Assembly (NCBI GenBank): GCA_029547265.1
Contig: JAKPPP010000369.1
Coordinates: forward strand, 1-41,749
Reading direction: 5' to 3'
DNA from: Bacteroidota bacterium
GTDB taxonomy: Bacteria; Bacteroidota; Bacteroidia; AKYH767-A; OLB10
Length of the DNA stretch: 41,749 nucleotides
Shown: in pieces, positions 16,072 to 25,114 of the stretch
Layout: every line of letters begins with the position of its first letter
How positions within the stretch are numbered: the first letter of the stretch is position 1
Notes under the pieces: generated by a model
Database searches by the model: none
What the model was told of the DNA's origin: nothing
The model's input: the letters and a program-made list of their open reading frames with translations, nothing else
Program-made: the position numbers and the translations under genes

Positions 16072-16962
16072 TCAATTCCCTCTGATATGATCCAGCAAGT
16101 GAATCAAATCATGCATCGAATATAACATTCGTACATTTCGAGGTAATTGAATGTTCGCTTGCATCACTTGACTACCGGCAATCAGAATATTTGTATTCGG
16201 AAAATCAACCGATAATTTTCGTGAAACATGCAATGGAGTTTGCGAAGCAATAGGTGTTGTTAATACCGTTAACATATAATCCGCTTTGTAAATCTGCATT
16301 ACAGGTGTTAAATCATCCATCGGCAAATTCGGACCTAAATAACTGGTATGATGTCCGCGGGAACGAATTAAATAATTAGCAAATAACAATCCTATTTCAT
16401 GTGGTTCATGAGACGGCAAAAACAAAATAAATTTCTTCGAAACTTGCTGTAAATTCTTAGGCTGCGAATCAATCGCCACAAATAATTTCTGACGAATTAA
16501 ATTCGTAATAAAATGTTCGTAAGCAGGGTTTATACTTCCCGTTTGCCAAAGCATTCCTACTCTCGCCAAAAAAGGAAATACAACATCGAGATATGTTTTC
16601 TCTAATCCGAATTGAATAATATTTGCAGAAAGAATTTTCTCATACGCAACTTCGTCGAGATTAAACATCGCCGCCGTTAACGATTCTACTTGAATTAGAT
16701 TGTCGTCAGTATTCAAAGTTAACTCCAACACCAACTTCGATAAATCGTCTTTTGTAAGCTTTGTGATTTTCGAAATTTTGTGTCCTTGCCGATTCAACAT
16801 CGACACACTCAACAACAACTTGATATCCTCATCATCATAATAACGGATATTCGTTGCTGTTCTCTTAGGATTCGGAATACCATAACGCTGCTCCCATATC
16901 CTTAAGGTATGAGGCTTAATTCCGGTAAGTGCTTCTACATCTTTAATCGAGAAGTGGTTCAT
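16072..16962 (-). CDS. MerR-family regulator with cobalamin-binding domain (CarH/LitR-like)
   Basis: 296 residues. An N-terminal MerR winged helix (FSIKDVEALTGIKPHTLRIWEQRYGIP, then TNIRYYDDEDI) is followed by a helical domain and a C-terminal B12-binding Rossmann domain. The signatures of photosensory CarH/LitR are visible: W139, nine residues, then E149-H150 in the helical bundle, and the cobalamin ligand motif E186-P-H188-E-I-G191. In Thermus CarH the residue after the Trp is His132, which ligates cobalt after light; here it is Gln140, so the photoproduct may differ. Family role: binds DNA in the dark with adenosylcobalamin and releases it on illumination. It is likely to govern nearby folE, sigma or photolyase genes. 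Confidence 0.9.
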   Translation of the reverse strand: MNHFSIKDVEALTGIKPHTLRIWEQRYGIPNPKRTATNIRYYDDEDIKLLLSVSMLNRQGHKISKITKLTKDDLSKLVLELTLNTDDNLIQVESLTAAMFNLDEVAYEKILSANIIQFGLEKTYLDVVFPFLARVGMLWQTGSINPAYEHFITNLIRQKLFVAIDSQPKNLQQVSKKFILFLPSHEPHEIGLLFANYLIRSRGHHTSYLGPNLPMDDLTPVMQIYKADYMLTVLTTPIASQTPLHVSRKLSVDFPNTNILIAGSQVMQANIQLPRNVRMLYSMHDLIHLLDHIRGN

Positions 16963-17016
16963 CTCTTTTCTTTTATTCCTATTCCGCGCTTTTCACCACG
17001 CAATTTAGGACTTATT

Positions 17017-17031
17017 CTGTTTTAATAACAG
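17017..17031. promoter_or_regulatory. Palindrome upstream of the MerR gene
   Basis: CTGTTTTAATAACAG: 5-bp perfect arms with a 5-bp spacer, 55 bp before the regulator's ATG and partly like the TGTTTAA elements at 15.05-15.26 kb. It may be an autoregulatory operator, and it also abuts the 3' end of the preceding gene (17033). Confidence 0.35.
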
Positions 17032-17032
17032 T

Positions 17033-17371
17033 TTAAGGCGTATATAGTTTTCGCATTACTACTTTTATCAGCTCCCTTTTTATGATTATCGACGATAAAT
17101 AGGGAATATCGGAGCACGCTCCCCTCTCAGGAATGAGATGCTCGGGCAAGTCGATTTGATAGAGCAATGCCGCTAACTTCGAACCCGATTCTTTGCACCA
17201 TTGCTTCAAATACGGCTCTAATTGCAATTGCAAATGAAGTATTCCGGTAATTTTGTCGGCATCAATACTTATTTCGAAGCCCATACGTTCACAATCTTTG
17301 ACCGTCTGCGCCGCCGCAGCTCGCAAAAATGCAAGATCATGTCTATATTTATCGAGTTGTGTATCTTCCAT
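17033..17371 (-). CDS. Small hypothetical protein upstream of the MerR regulator
   Basis: A 112-residue soluble protein beginning MEDTQLDKYRHDLAFLRAAAAQTVKDCERMGFEI and ending RELIKVVMRKLYTP. The helical N-terminus and the mid-part HLQLQLEPYLKQW suggest an alpha/beta fold. I do not recognise the family. It reads in the same direction as the CarH-like gene, 70 nt before it, so they may share a transcript. Its start codon is only 20 nt from that of the divergent outer-membrane protein gene. Confidence 0.72.
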   Translation of the reverse strand: MEDTQLDKYRHDLAFLRAAAAQTVKDCERMGFEISIDADKITGILHLQLQLEPYLKQWCKESGSKLAALLYQIDLPEHLIPERGACSDIPYLSSIIIKRELIKVVMRKLYTP

Positions 17372-17391
17372 TCGCTGTACATTGCAAAAAT

Positions 17392-18384
17392 ATGCTTAAA
17401 ACTCATAGCAATCGCTTCCTTTTGATCCTAATCGGATTATTTGCAGGAAGTTCATTCTCTCTTCTTCAAGCACAAAGCGGATATCGCCCTCATCCCTTCC
17501 TCTCTCCTATGTGGCAAGCGGATGTTGAATACTTACCCGCTACTCAAATTGAGGATACTTCTCTTTCCAATGGATTTACCGGAGCTAATTTCACTTTGCG
17601 CATTCCCATTTGGAAAAAGAAGGATTGGCTCGATGCGAACGGTGGAAAACCCTTCTTTGCTGTCATGAGTCATGTGGGAGCTTCTGCAAGAATGTCGCAA
17701 ATTAGTTTCCTCGATCCCGACCGCTTACTTACCGTAGGGAGGGCCAGCGTTACCGGATTAATGGCCAAAGGACTCCGAAATTTGTATGTCGGACAAATAG
17801 GAATTGCCCTACCAACTGAATCTTTCTATTTCAACCCTGCATACCTATGTTTTAACGGATCTTTGATCTGGCGTCACCTCTATCATAACAATCGTTGGTG
17901 GCATACACTAGGCATAGTTTATTTGCCTATCCAGGGCCGTGATTTACCTCTGCCAGTTGCCGGTATTGGAGTTAAATTGTCGAACGAAAATCAACTGCAG
18001 CTTACCTTCCCATTTAACTTAATGTATACTCATACTTTTAGTCGGAAATTTAGCTTGAGTGGAAAACTTCACAATTTCGGAGGATACAATTATTTAAAAG
18101 CCGATACTGTTCACGATGTTCAACCTTTGGCATATCGTTATAATTATCGCAAGCTATCGCTCATTGCTCGTTATTATACCGACCGATTTGTAGTGCTTAC
18201 CGGAGAGGCGGGCGTGACAGGGAAAAGCAATATTTCGCTCGATGATGTCGACTATCATCAAGCTTCTACGTTTTATTTGAAGTTCAGCATTCAAGTGCGC
18301 TTTGGCGAGCGTCCAACTGCTGCACCTATATTAAACTTCGACCCCGGTGATTCCGGCTTCGACCCGAACTATATTGTAGAATAA
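17392..18384 (+). CDS. Outer-membrane beta-barrel protein (DUF6268-like)
   Basis: 330 residues starting MLKTHSNRFLLILIGLF, with a Sec signal ending LLQAQ near residue 28. The mature part alternates amphipathic strands with aromatic ends (FNGSLIWRHLYHNN, WWHTLGIVYLPIQG, LQLTFPFNLMYTHTF, KLSLIARYYTDRFVVLTGEAGV) and ends with a barrel-closing strand FYLKFSIQVRFG followed by a short tail. This is the pattern of small outer-membrane barrels; resemblance to DUF6268 is from memory. The ATG at 17392 is chosen because it gives the signal peptide. The epimerase gene follows after 33 nt. Confidence 0.8.
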   Translation: MLKTHSNRFLLILIGLFAGSSFSLLQAQSGYRPHPFLSPMWQADVEYLPATQIEDTSLSNGFTGANFTLRIPIWKKKDWLDANGGKPFFAVMSHVGASARMSQISFLDPDRLLTVGRASVTGLMAKGLRNLYVGQIGIALPTESFYFNPAYLCFNGSLIWRHLYHNNRWWHTLGIVYLPIQGRDLPLPVAGIGVKLSNENQLQLTFPFNLMYTHTFSRKFSLSGKLHNFGGYNYLKADTVHDVQPLAYRYNYRKLSLIARYYTDRFVVLTGEAGVTGKSNISLDDVDYHQASTFYLKFSIQVRFGERPTAAPILNFDPGDSGFDPNYIVE

Positions 18385-18417
18385 ACTTTTTAGGCTGTCG
18401 TTTGTTGGCTTGTTATA

Positions 18418-19314
18418 ATGGATAAATCAGTAGTAATAGCAGGTGGCAGCGGATTAATCGGTAAACGTTTAACAGAGTTGCTTGTCGCCAAAAATTATTC
18501 GGTAGCATGGCTGAGTAGAAAAACGAGCGATACATCAGTAAAAACTTTTCAGTGGAACCCTGAGTCACATAGCATCAGCGATAATGAATGGTTGAAATAC
18601 AAAAACTTGATAATATTATCGGGCGAAAATATTGCATCTCACGCATGGACAGACGACTACAAAAATAAAATCATCGATAGTCGTGTAGCAGTTGCTAAAA
18701 CCCTCCGTTCAGCGCTATCAACAGAAAATCATTCGATCACTAAAATGATTGCGGCATCTGCCATCGGATATTATGGTGATGGAGGGGAAAAATTTTTCAG
18801 CGAAAATGATCATGAAGGAAAAGGATTCCTTTCATTTACCACAAAAAAATGGGAAGATGCTTATACCGATTTTCCTATCGATGTTACAACTTTCCGTATC
18901 GGAGTAGTTTTATCGAAAAATGGAGGAGCCTTACCTGAACTAAGTTTCCCAATGAAATTCGGTACCGCACCAACGTTAGGCACCGGAAAACAAATGGTAA
19001 GCTGGATTCATCTCGATGACCTTTGCAATATGATTATTCATACAATAGAAAACAATATAACAACAGGTGTTTATAATGCAGTGGGTCCTCAGCCTGTCTC
19101 GCATGCGTCGTTTATCGCTTGCTTGCGAAAAACAATTGCACCATGGAGCATTCCTTTCCCTGTGCCTTCTTTCATCCTTCGATTAATCTTGAAAGAAAAA
19201 AGCGCTATTGTTTTGGACAGCACTAACGTTTCTTCAAAAAAAATATCTTCTACGGGATTTAAATTCACATTCCCCAATTTAACTTCAGCTTTAAAAAATA
19301 TTTATGGCAAATAA
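18418..19314 (+). CDS. TIGR01777 family NAD(P)-binding epimerase-like protein
   Basis: A 298-residue extended SDR-type protein with the nucleotide-binding GGSGLIGKRL at the N-terminus, LSGENIASHAWTDDYKN, the active-site region ASAIGYYGDGG and KKWEDAY, and the family's MVSWIHLDDLCNMI. C-terminal DUF1731-like part. E. coli YfcH and plant SulA belong to the family; the substrate is unknown. Its last 11 nt overlap the photolyase start, so the two genes are translationally coupled. Such pairing is seen in light-inducible clusters. Confidence 0.92.
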   Translation: MDKSVVIAGGSGLIGKRLTELLVAKNYSVAWLSRKTSDTSVKTFQWNPESHSISDNEWLKYKNLIILSGENIASHAWTDDYKNKIIDSRVAVAKTLRSALSTENHSITKMIAASAIGYYGDGGEKFFSENDHEGKGFLSFTTKKWEDAYTDFPIDVTTFRIGVVLSKNGGALPELSFPMKFGTAPTLGTGKQMVSWIHLDDLCNMIIHTIENNITTGVYNAVGPQPVSHASFIACLRKTIAPWSIPFPVPSFILRLILKEKSAIVLDSTNVSSKKISSTGFKFTFPNLTSALKNIYGK

Positions 19315-20626
19315 TTCAACTGTAAATATCCATTGGTTTCGTCGCGATTTACGTCTCGACGATAATGCTTCATTGTATCATGCTTTAAAAAGCGATCATC
19401 CAGTATTGCCGATATTTATATTCGACAAAAACATTCTCGATAAACTTGAAGACAAAAGTGATAGTAGAGTTGCTTTCATTCATCAAACATTATCAGAAAT
19501 AAAAACCAAGCTTGAAAAACTTGGAAGTACATTGCTAATAAAATACGGCACACCGGATGAATGTTGGAAAGAAATTCTTGAGGAGTTTAATATCGACACG
19601 GTCTTTACAAACCATGATTACGAACCGTATGCAAAGCAACGTGATGAAGCTATTGAAAAATTCTTAAGCACTAAAAATATTGCATTTAAAACATTCAAAG
19701 ACCAAGTAATCTTTGAAAAGGATGAGGTTTTAAAAGACGACGGAAAACCGTACACTGTTTATACTCCCTTCTCACGTAAATGGATGGCGAAGCTCAATGC
19801 CTTCTATTTAAAATCTTATCCCACCGAGAAGTACTTTTCGAACTTATATAAATCAACGGAAAAATATAATGAACTCATCAGTTTAAAAAAGATGGGCTTC
19901 AATGATTCCGATAGTAATTTCCCGAAGAATATTGTTAGTGATGTTATCCTGAAAAACTATTCTGACACGAGAGATATCCCATCGGTCGATGGGACATCTA
20001 AATTAGGATTACATCTTCGCTTCGGGACAGTCTCTATTAGAAAACTCGCCGCTCATGCTCATCCTATCAGCTTTAGCTGGCTTAATGAATTATGTTGGAG
20101 AGAATTTTATATGATGATCATCTGGCATTTTCCTCATGTAGTAAAAGGATCTTTCAAACCTATTTATGATAATATCCAATGGCGAAATAACGAAGAAGAA
20201 TTCAAACGTTGGTGCGAAGGAAAAACCGGTTATCCCATCGTCGATGCCGGTATGCGCGAGTTAAATGCTACCGGCTATATGCACAATCGCGTACGTATGA
20301 TTGTGGCGAGCTTCCTCACTAAACATTTACTTATCGATTGGCGATGGGGAGAAGCATATTTCGCTCAAAAACTGCTCGACTTCGAATTAGCTTCTAATAA
20401 CGGAGGATGGCAATGGGCAGCAGGATCAGGTTGCGATGCAGCTCCGTATTTCCGAATATTTAATCCTTATGAACAAACACGAAAATTCGATCCCGACTTT
20501 AAATACATTCGTAAATGGGTGCCCGAATTCGAAGATTTCAGCTATCCGCAACCGTTAGTAGATCATAAAATTGCGAGAGAACGATGTTTGAGTACTTATA
20601 AGATGGTGTTATCTAACCCGCAATAA
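19304..20626 (+). CDS. phr: Deoxyribodipyrimidine photolyase (class I CPD photolyase)
   Basis: Repairs UV pyrimidine dimers with blue light. 440 residues: N-terminal antenna domain (NIHWFRRDLRLDDNASL) and C-terminal FAD domain with LNELCWREFYMMI, GKTGYPIVDAGMRELNATGYMHNRVRMIVASFLTKHLLIDWRWGE, and NNGGWQWAAGSGCDAAPYFRIFNP. The three electron-transfer tryptophans of the E. coli enzyme have counterparts in RWCEGKTG, LIDWRWGE and GGWQWAA. This points to a true CPD photolyase and not a DASH cryptochrome, though activity on (6-4) products cannot be ruled out. Overlaps the epimerase gene. Confidence 0.95.
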   Translation: MANNSTVNIHWFRRDLRLDDNASLYHALKSDHPVLPIFIFDKNILDKLEDKSDSRVAFIHQTLSEIKTKLEKLGSTLLIKYGTPDECWKEILEEFNIDTVFTNHDYEPYAKQRDEAIEKFLSTKNIAFKTFKDQVIFEKDEVLKDDGKPYTVYTPFSRKWMAKLNAFYLKSYPTEKYFSNLYKSTEKYNELISLKKMGFNDSDSNFPKNIVSDVILKNYSDTRDIPSVDGTSKLGLHLRFGTVSIRKLAAHAHPISFSWLNELCWREFYMMIIWHFPHVVKGSFKPIYDNIQWRNNEEEFKRWCEGKTGYPIVDAGMRELNATGYMHNRVRMIVASFLTKHLLIDWRWGEAYFAQKLLDFELASNNGGWQWAAGSGCDAAPYFRIFNPYEQTRKFDPDFKYIRKWVPEFEDFSYPQPLVDHKIARERCLSTYKMVLSNPQ

Positions 20627-20641
20627 GCAACAGACTACTAA

Positions 20642-21106
20642 TTATTCACGTTGACTTTCTAGATGTTCAATATCATCTTGATCCTTCGTCCTATTAGCAG
20701 CTCTTTTTGCTGACATCAAATCTCGAAAATCGATCATTCTAACTAATACTTTGTCAAACTCTACAACTTTTGAGTTTTCAAAAGCTTCATTAAATTCCAA
20801 TCCTTTAACACTAGTCAACACATCAATACAAACAGGTGGTCGACCAAAGGTAAATACATCATTTATATTTGTATTTAGGAAGAGCTTTTCATCCAAATTA
20901 AACAAACTCATTCCAAAATCGAAGAATGCTTTTTTGATTTTCTGAAAATTTCCAGGTGTCTTTTTCACCCAGACATCTAAATCTCCCGTTGTACGATTGT
21001 ATCCGTGAAAAATTACTGCATATCCACCAACTAAAATATATTCAACGTCAAATTTGTTAAACGCTTCTAAAAAATCAACAAAATCTTCATTTAAAATATT
21101 AGCCAT
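20642..21106 (-). CDS. MNT-like nucleotidyltransferase (DUF6036-type)
   Basis: A 154-residue protein with the minimal nucleotidyltransferase core: GGYAVIFHGYNRTTGDLDVWV, with the metal-binding Asp pair in DLD, plus a later PPVCIDVLTSVKG that holds a third Asp. C-terminal RDLMSAKRAANRTKDQDDIEHL is usual for this group. It overlaps the small upstream gene by 8 nt. Related nucleotidyltransferases act as toxin or antitoxin parts of two-gene modules; that role here is possible but not shown. Confidence 0.88.
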   Translation of the reverse strand: MANILNEDFVDFLEAFNKFDVEYILVGGYAVIFHGYNRTTGDLDVWVKKTPGNFQKIKKAFFDFGMSLFNLDEKLFLNTNINDVFTFGRPPVCIDVLTSVKGLEFNEAFENSKVVEFDKVLVRMIDFRDLMSAKRAANRTKDQDDIEHLESQRE

Positions 21107-21296
21107 GTTTTCGCATACTAAATACTGTTCGATCTAACTTCGGCGGGTTATTAATGTCAATATTCCAAGCACAACATATCAAATACCAAGCAGCTGCAAA
21201 CCTTTCATTTGGCGTTTTCGAAAGCCAATACGCTCTATTATTATCGGCTTGTTCAAATGTTTGAATTTTAAATTGTGTCCTATCCAACTTTGGCAT
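21099..21296 (-). CDS. Small partner protein of the nucleotidyltransferase
   Basis: 65 residues. The ATG at 21296 gives MPKLDRTQFKIQTFEQADNN, preferred to the TTG two codons upstream. The sequence ends PPKLDRTVFSMRKHG, so PKLDRT occurs at both ends. In the middle is AAWYLICCAWNID with two adjacent Cys. No known domain. It precedes and overlaps the nucleotidyltransferase by 8 nt, so the two are surely co-translated and probably interact. Confidence 0.75.
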   Translation of the reverse strand: MPKLDRTQFKIQTFEQADNNRAYWLSKTPNERFAAAWYLICCAWNIDINNPPKLDRTVFSMRKHG

Positions 21297-21322
21297 GGTC
21301 AAATTTACAAAATATTACTTAA

Positions 21323-21360
21323 AAGCAGAAAACCCCGATTGTAGTCGGGGCTTTCTGCTT
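21323..21360. terminator. Long hairpin between the surface-protein gene and the NTase pair
   Basis: AAGCAGAAA (21323-21331) pairs with TTTCTGCTT (21352-21360) and CCCCGA (21333-21338) with TCGGGG (21345-21350); one A·C mismatch. It directly follows the stop of the minus-strand surface-protein gene. Confidence 0.88.
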
Positions 21361-21370
21361 TATTATTCTT

Positions 21371-24300
21371 TTAGTTTAGCGTAATTCTCTTCGAAACAAC
21401 TGCATTACCATCCGATACATTTATCATGTAAACTCCTTTTGATAATTCACTTAAATCGATTTGTTTATCTACTTTACCTGCAACCACATCTACCGCCGAA
21501 CGATAAACCACTGCGCCTAATGCGTTGGTGATGTTCACAGAGTAATTGCTAGCCTTTTTCGCGTTGAATGTTAAATGGAATTGTCCGTGAGTCGGATTAG
21601 GGAATACTTCCATTGAACTTTGTAATTCTTGTTCTTCAATTGATACCGAACATGTGTCAAGTGCAATAACAGGTGTTCTTCCAGTATTACATGTAATGTC
21701 AGTGTATTGCCAGTTGTAGAAGAAGTAATAATATCCCGGAGATCCAGCGTTACTTCCTGTTAAATTAATTGATGTACTATTATATGGATAAACTGCTCCT
21801 CCCGAGTTTCGATATAAATCTACATACCCTCTACATTTGATGAAATAATTTGAACCGGGATATAATTTAAAGTTCAATGTTACTGTTGTGGTATTCGCTC
21901 CACTCGCAGGAACAAATACTGTTGTATCTGCATATGTATTTCCTTGAGCATCTAAAATTTCAATCGTACGATCTCCTGATGTATTTGCAAACACGTCTAC
22001 TGAATTTAATATTACAGGATTTGTTACATCAAAATATAATCCACGAATATCGTTCGCTGTAAAGAATGCACCTGCACCAAAACCATTTCCAAATTCACCT
22101 ACATAATCAATTGCTCCGGGAGGAAAATCTTCGTCTACATAATATGTGGTTGTTCCGGTGATAGTCGGAGAGTAATTGCTTCCGGTAGCTACAACATTTC
22201 CTCCTCCTTGCGCATCCCACCAACGTAATGTTCCCGAACCAGATCCTGTTGCAGATAAATTTACAACTCCGGGTCCACAACGTTGATCGCCTACGGTAGC
22301 AGGATTATTCTGTGGACTAGATGCAATATTGATGTAGTTTGAATATGTTACCGAATCTGTTCCGTTTGCATTTGATGTTACCAACGATACTGAATAAACT
22401 CCAGGAGTATTATAGAATACTATAGGGTTTTGCAAGTTTGATGTTGATGGTGACCCTCCCGGGAAACTCCAATTCCATGATGTTGGTTGCCCTGCTGAAT
22501 AATCGCTGAAGTGCATTGCTGCTCCTTGGCATGATATATTTTGATTCGATCCGAATGCAGCAGTAGGTGCATATGTTCCCGGAACATATAAATCACTTTC
22601 CCATAATCCACGTCCGTATGTTGATGCACGAATTTTTCCTGTAGGATAGAAGATCGCAAGTTGCGATACAATCACATTCGGCAATCCGTTAAAGAATGGT
22701 TGCCATACACTCATTGTTGCATCTTTAAAGAACACTCCTACATCGGTACCGATGTATAATGCATCATTTGAGTTGTTAACGTATGTTATACAGTTAACAG
22801 GAATATTCGGAATAGATGCTGAAAGATTCACCCAAGTAACTCCTTGGTCGTTTGTTTGAAATACTTTACTCGAATTAGTAAAGCCTGAATATGTAATCCA
22901 TGCTTTATTCGGATCTGTATTGCTGCAAGCGATATACGTAATGTTTCCGCTTGGCATTGATGTGATGGTTGTCCATGTTGCACCACCATCAGCACTCTTA
23001 TATAATCCACCAGGCTTGCAAGCCCAAATTACTTGATTGTTTGCAGGCGATACTGCAAGGTTGGTTACTGTTGCTGTATTAGTGAAATTGCTAATCTTCG
23101 TCCAGGAGTTTCCTCCATTCGTACTCTTCCAAACATTCACAAATCCCGAATACAATAAACTCGGAGTTATCGGATCTTGAATCCATGGTGTTACCCATGC
23201 TCCGGTTTCTGTAATACCGGATGTTGCGCCTGAAAAACTATTTCCACCGTTTGTTGATTTTTGGAATGCTCCATTGTAATACTCTGCCCACATGTTTTGG
23301 TCGTTGTTCCAATCAATAAAACAAAGCATTCCATCACCACCTAATATTTTTGTCCAACCGGTTCCTGTGTACTTATTAGTTCCATTATCTTGCCATCCTT
23401 GAATAATTAAATTCTCATTCGAAGCTGACTGTCCTAATCCATACATTTCTGCAATTTGTAAGCCGTCGCTTAAGTCGCTCCAAGAAGCACCGCTATTTGT
23501 TGTTTTGAATACTCCTCCATCACTAACAATAAAATAGGTGGATGCATTTGTAAAAACAATATCGTGGTAATCTACGTGTGTTGTTCCTCCATTTTGCGTC
23601 CATGATGTCCCTCCGTTCGTTGAACGTAAGAAATCTGTTTGTCCGCCTAAAATAATTTCATTCGTTGTTGTAGGCGACACTGCAATTGCTAAATCATACC
23701 ACTGCTGCGTTCCTAATGCCGGAGTACTTGGCTTAGTAAAGCTTGTTCCGCTGTTTGTTGATTTATAAAACCCCTCGGTTCCGTAATTCGGTGCAGGTAA
23801 TCCTACAATCATATACACATAAGCAGGATCTGCAGGTGAAACGGCAATTGCCATTCTACTTACATTTGAAGCAACAGGCAATCCTGATGTGATCTTCGTA
23901 AACCCTTGTCCGTTGTTAGTCGACTTATAAAACTCGGTTCCGCATACATAAACAGTATTTGCATCACCCGGTTTAAATTCCATATCCTTGAATGATCCCG
24001 CTAATGTTTGCGTAAATGTAGCTGCAGCATCTGTACTGCGATATACTCCCGATGATGTTGCAACTAAAATCGTATTATTATTATTTGGGTCAATTAAAAT
24101 TTTACTAATCTGACGATAGTTCGCCATGTAATATGATAAACCTGTTGTGTTCCAGGTTGCGCCTCCATCAGTCGATTTTAATACTCCAACAGAGTAAGTA
24201 TCTCCTGCATCTCCATCTCCCGTAGCTAAATACATGATGTTGGTATTCGTAGGATCAATGGCGATGTCAGTACAACCAATAACTTGTGCTAGCTGATCTG

Positions 24301-24835
24301 TATTCGATGACCATGTATTTCCTCCGTCAGTCGACTTCCATAAACCACCTGCAGGTGCACCAACATAAATAATATTTGAGTTAGTAGGATCGAACCGAAC
24401 AAATGTCAATCGACCTGCATTTCCATTCAAAGGAACTGCCGAAACAGGTCCTAATAAATGCCAATTTCCTGAGTTGAAAGTACCATAGTTTTGCTTGTAA
24501 CGCTCCATCTCACGATATGGTGTTGATGGATCAAAACGTTCTCCGTTCGGGCCAACACGTGGCGACATAAACGTTTCCCAACGCTTGTACTGGAAATATC
24601 CTGGAACTTCAAATTCTTCTTCTTGTAGTTCTTCGCCTTTACGTTTTAATGCACGTTTCTTAGCACGTTCTATTGCACGATCTTTTTTAGCGAAATATTT
24701 ATTGAAGGCATTCTGCACTTCATAAAAATTTACGTTCGGATCATTCATTTTCGACACCCAGTCTTGCGCGTTGACGCTGAATGGCGACGAAATACATAAA
24801 ATGATTAAGCTTGTAAGGAGTAGCTTTTTCAACAT
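21371..24835 (-). CDS. Type IX-secreted surface protein with BNR/VPS10-like repeats, PKD and Ig-like domains
   Basis: 1154 residues from the ATG at 24835 (MLKKLLLTSLIILC, signal ending VNAQ). A basic helical stretch follows (KKDRAIERAKKRALKRKG), then a long beta-propeller region of about 650 residues with many Asp-box motifs: STDGGNTW, STDGGATW, STNGGTSW, TTNSGASW, STNGGNSW, SADGGATW. Next are a PKD domain (FGSNQNISCQG, WNWSFPGGSPS), a Bacteroidota Ig-like domain (CGPGVVNLSATG, YYVDE), a further beta domain and a C-terminal T9SS type A sorting domain (VFPNPTHGQFHLTF to KRITLN). Exported to the cell surface; binding or hydrolysis of a glycan is possible but not shown. Confidence 0.9.
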   Translation of the reverse strand: MLKKLLLTSLIILCISSPFSVNAQDWVSKMNDPNVNFYEVQNAFNKYFAKKDRAIERAKKRALKRKGEELQEEEFEVPGYFQYKRWETFMSPRVGPNGERFDPSTPYREMERYKQNYGTFNSGNWHLLGPVSAVPLNGNAGRLTFVRFDPTNSNIIYVGAPAGGLWKSTDGGNTWSSNTDQLAQVIGCTDIAIDPTNTNIMYLATGDGDAGDTYSVGVLKSTDGGATWNTTGLSYYMANYRQISKILIDPNNNNTILVATSSGVYRSTDAAATFTQTLAGSFKDMEFKPGDANTVYVCGTEFYKSTNNGQGFTKITSGLPVASNVSRMAIAVSPADPAYVYMIVGLPAPNYGTEGFYKSTNSGTSFTKPSTPALGTQQWYDLAIAVSPTTTNEIILGGQTDFLRSTNGGTSWTQNGGTTHVDYHDIVFTNASTYFIVSDGGVFKTTNSGASWSDLSDGLQIAEMYGLGQSASNENLIIQGWQDNGTNKYTGTGWTKILGGDGMLCFIDWNNDQNMWAEYYNGAFQKSTNGGNSFSGATSGITETGAWVTPWIQDPITPSLLYSGFVNVWKSTNGGNSWTKISNFTNTATVTNLAVSPANNQVIWACKPGGLYKSADGGATWTTITSMPSGNITYIACSNTDPNKAWITYSGFTNSSKVFQTNDQGVTWVNLSASIPNIPVNCITYVNNSNDALYIGTDVGVFFKDATMSVWQPFFNGLPNVIVSQLAIFYPTGKIRASTYGRGLWESDLYVPGTYAPTAAFGSNQNISCQGAAMHFSDYSAGQPTSWNWSFPGGSPSTSNLQNPIVFYNTPGVYSVSLVTSNANGTDSVTYSNYINIASSPQNNPATVGDQRCGPGVVNLSATGSGSGTLRWWDAQGGGNVVATGSNYSPTITGTTTYYVDEDFPPGAIDYVGEFGNGFGAGAFFTANDIRGLYFDVTNPVILNSVDVFANTSGDRTIEILDAQGNTYADTTVFVPASGANTTTVTLNFKLYPGSNYFIKCRGYVDLYRNSGGAVYPYNSTSINLTGSNAGSPGYYYFFYNWQYTDITCNTGRTPVIALDTCSVSIEEQELQSSMEVFPNPTHGQFHLTFNAKKASNYSVNITNALGAVVYRSAVDVVAGKVDKQIDLSELSKGVYMINVSDGNAVVSKRITLN

Positions 24836-24867
24836 TGGTCTTGGTTGTTTGGGTCTGTTTGAACTAT

Positions 24868-24875
24868 CAAATATA
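24868..24875 (-). promoter_or_regulatory. -7 box of the T9SS surface-protein gene
   Basis: Minus-strand TATATTTG matches TAnnTTTG, 32 nt before the ATG at 24835, which supports that start. Confidence 0.45.
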
Positions 24876-25114
24876 GAAAAAAGCGTTGAAACAGCATAGT
24901 CATTTACCGGCCGTATAAAACAAGCTCCCAATTCGATCAATCCGTTCGTTTACCCCATTTCAGACCGATTAAAAACCAATACTTTACAAATAATAAAGTG
25001 CCTTACATATCCAGCCAAACTGAACTTGGCTCAGCAATTGTACTTATCGAAAAAACTAAAGGACTTTTCAGTTTCTCCTGAGCTGAATTTTTTTTTGATA
25101 TCCTCAATCGCACT

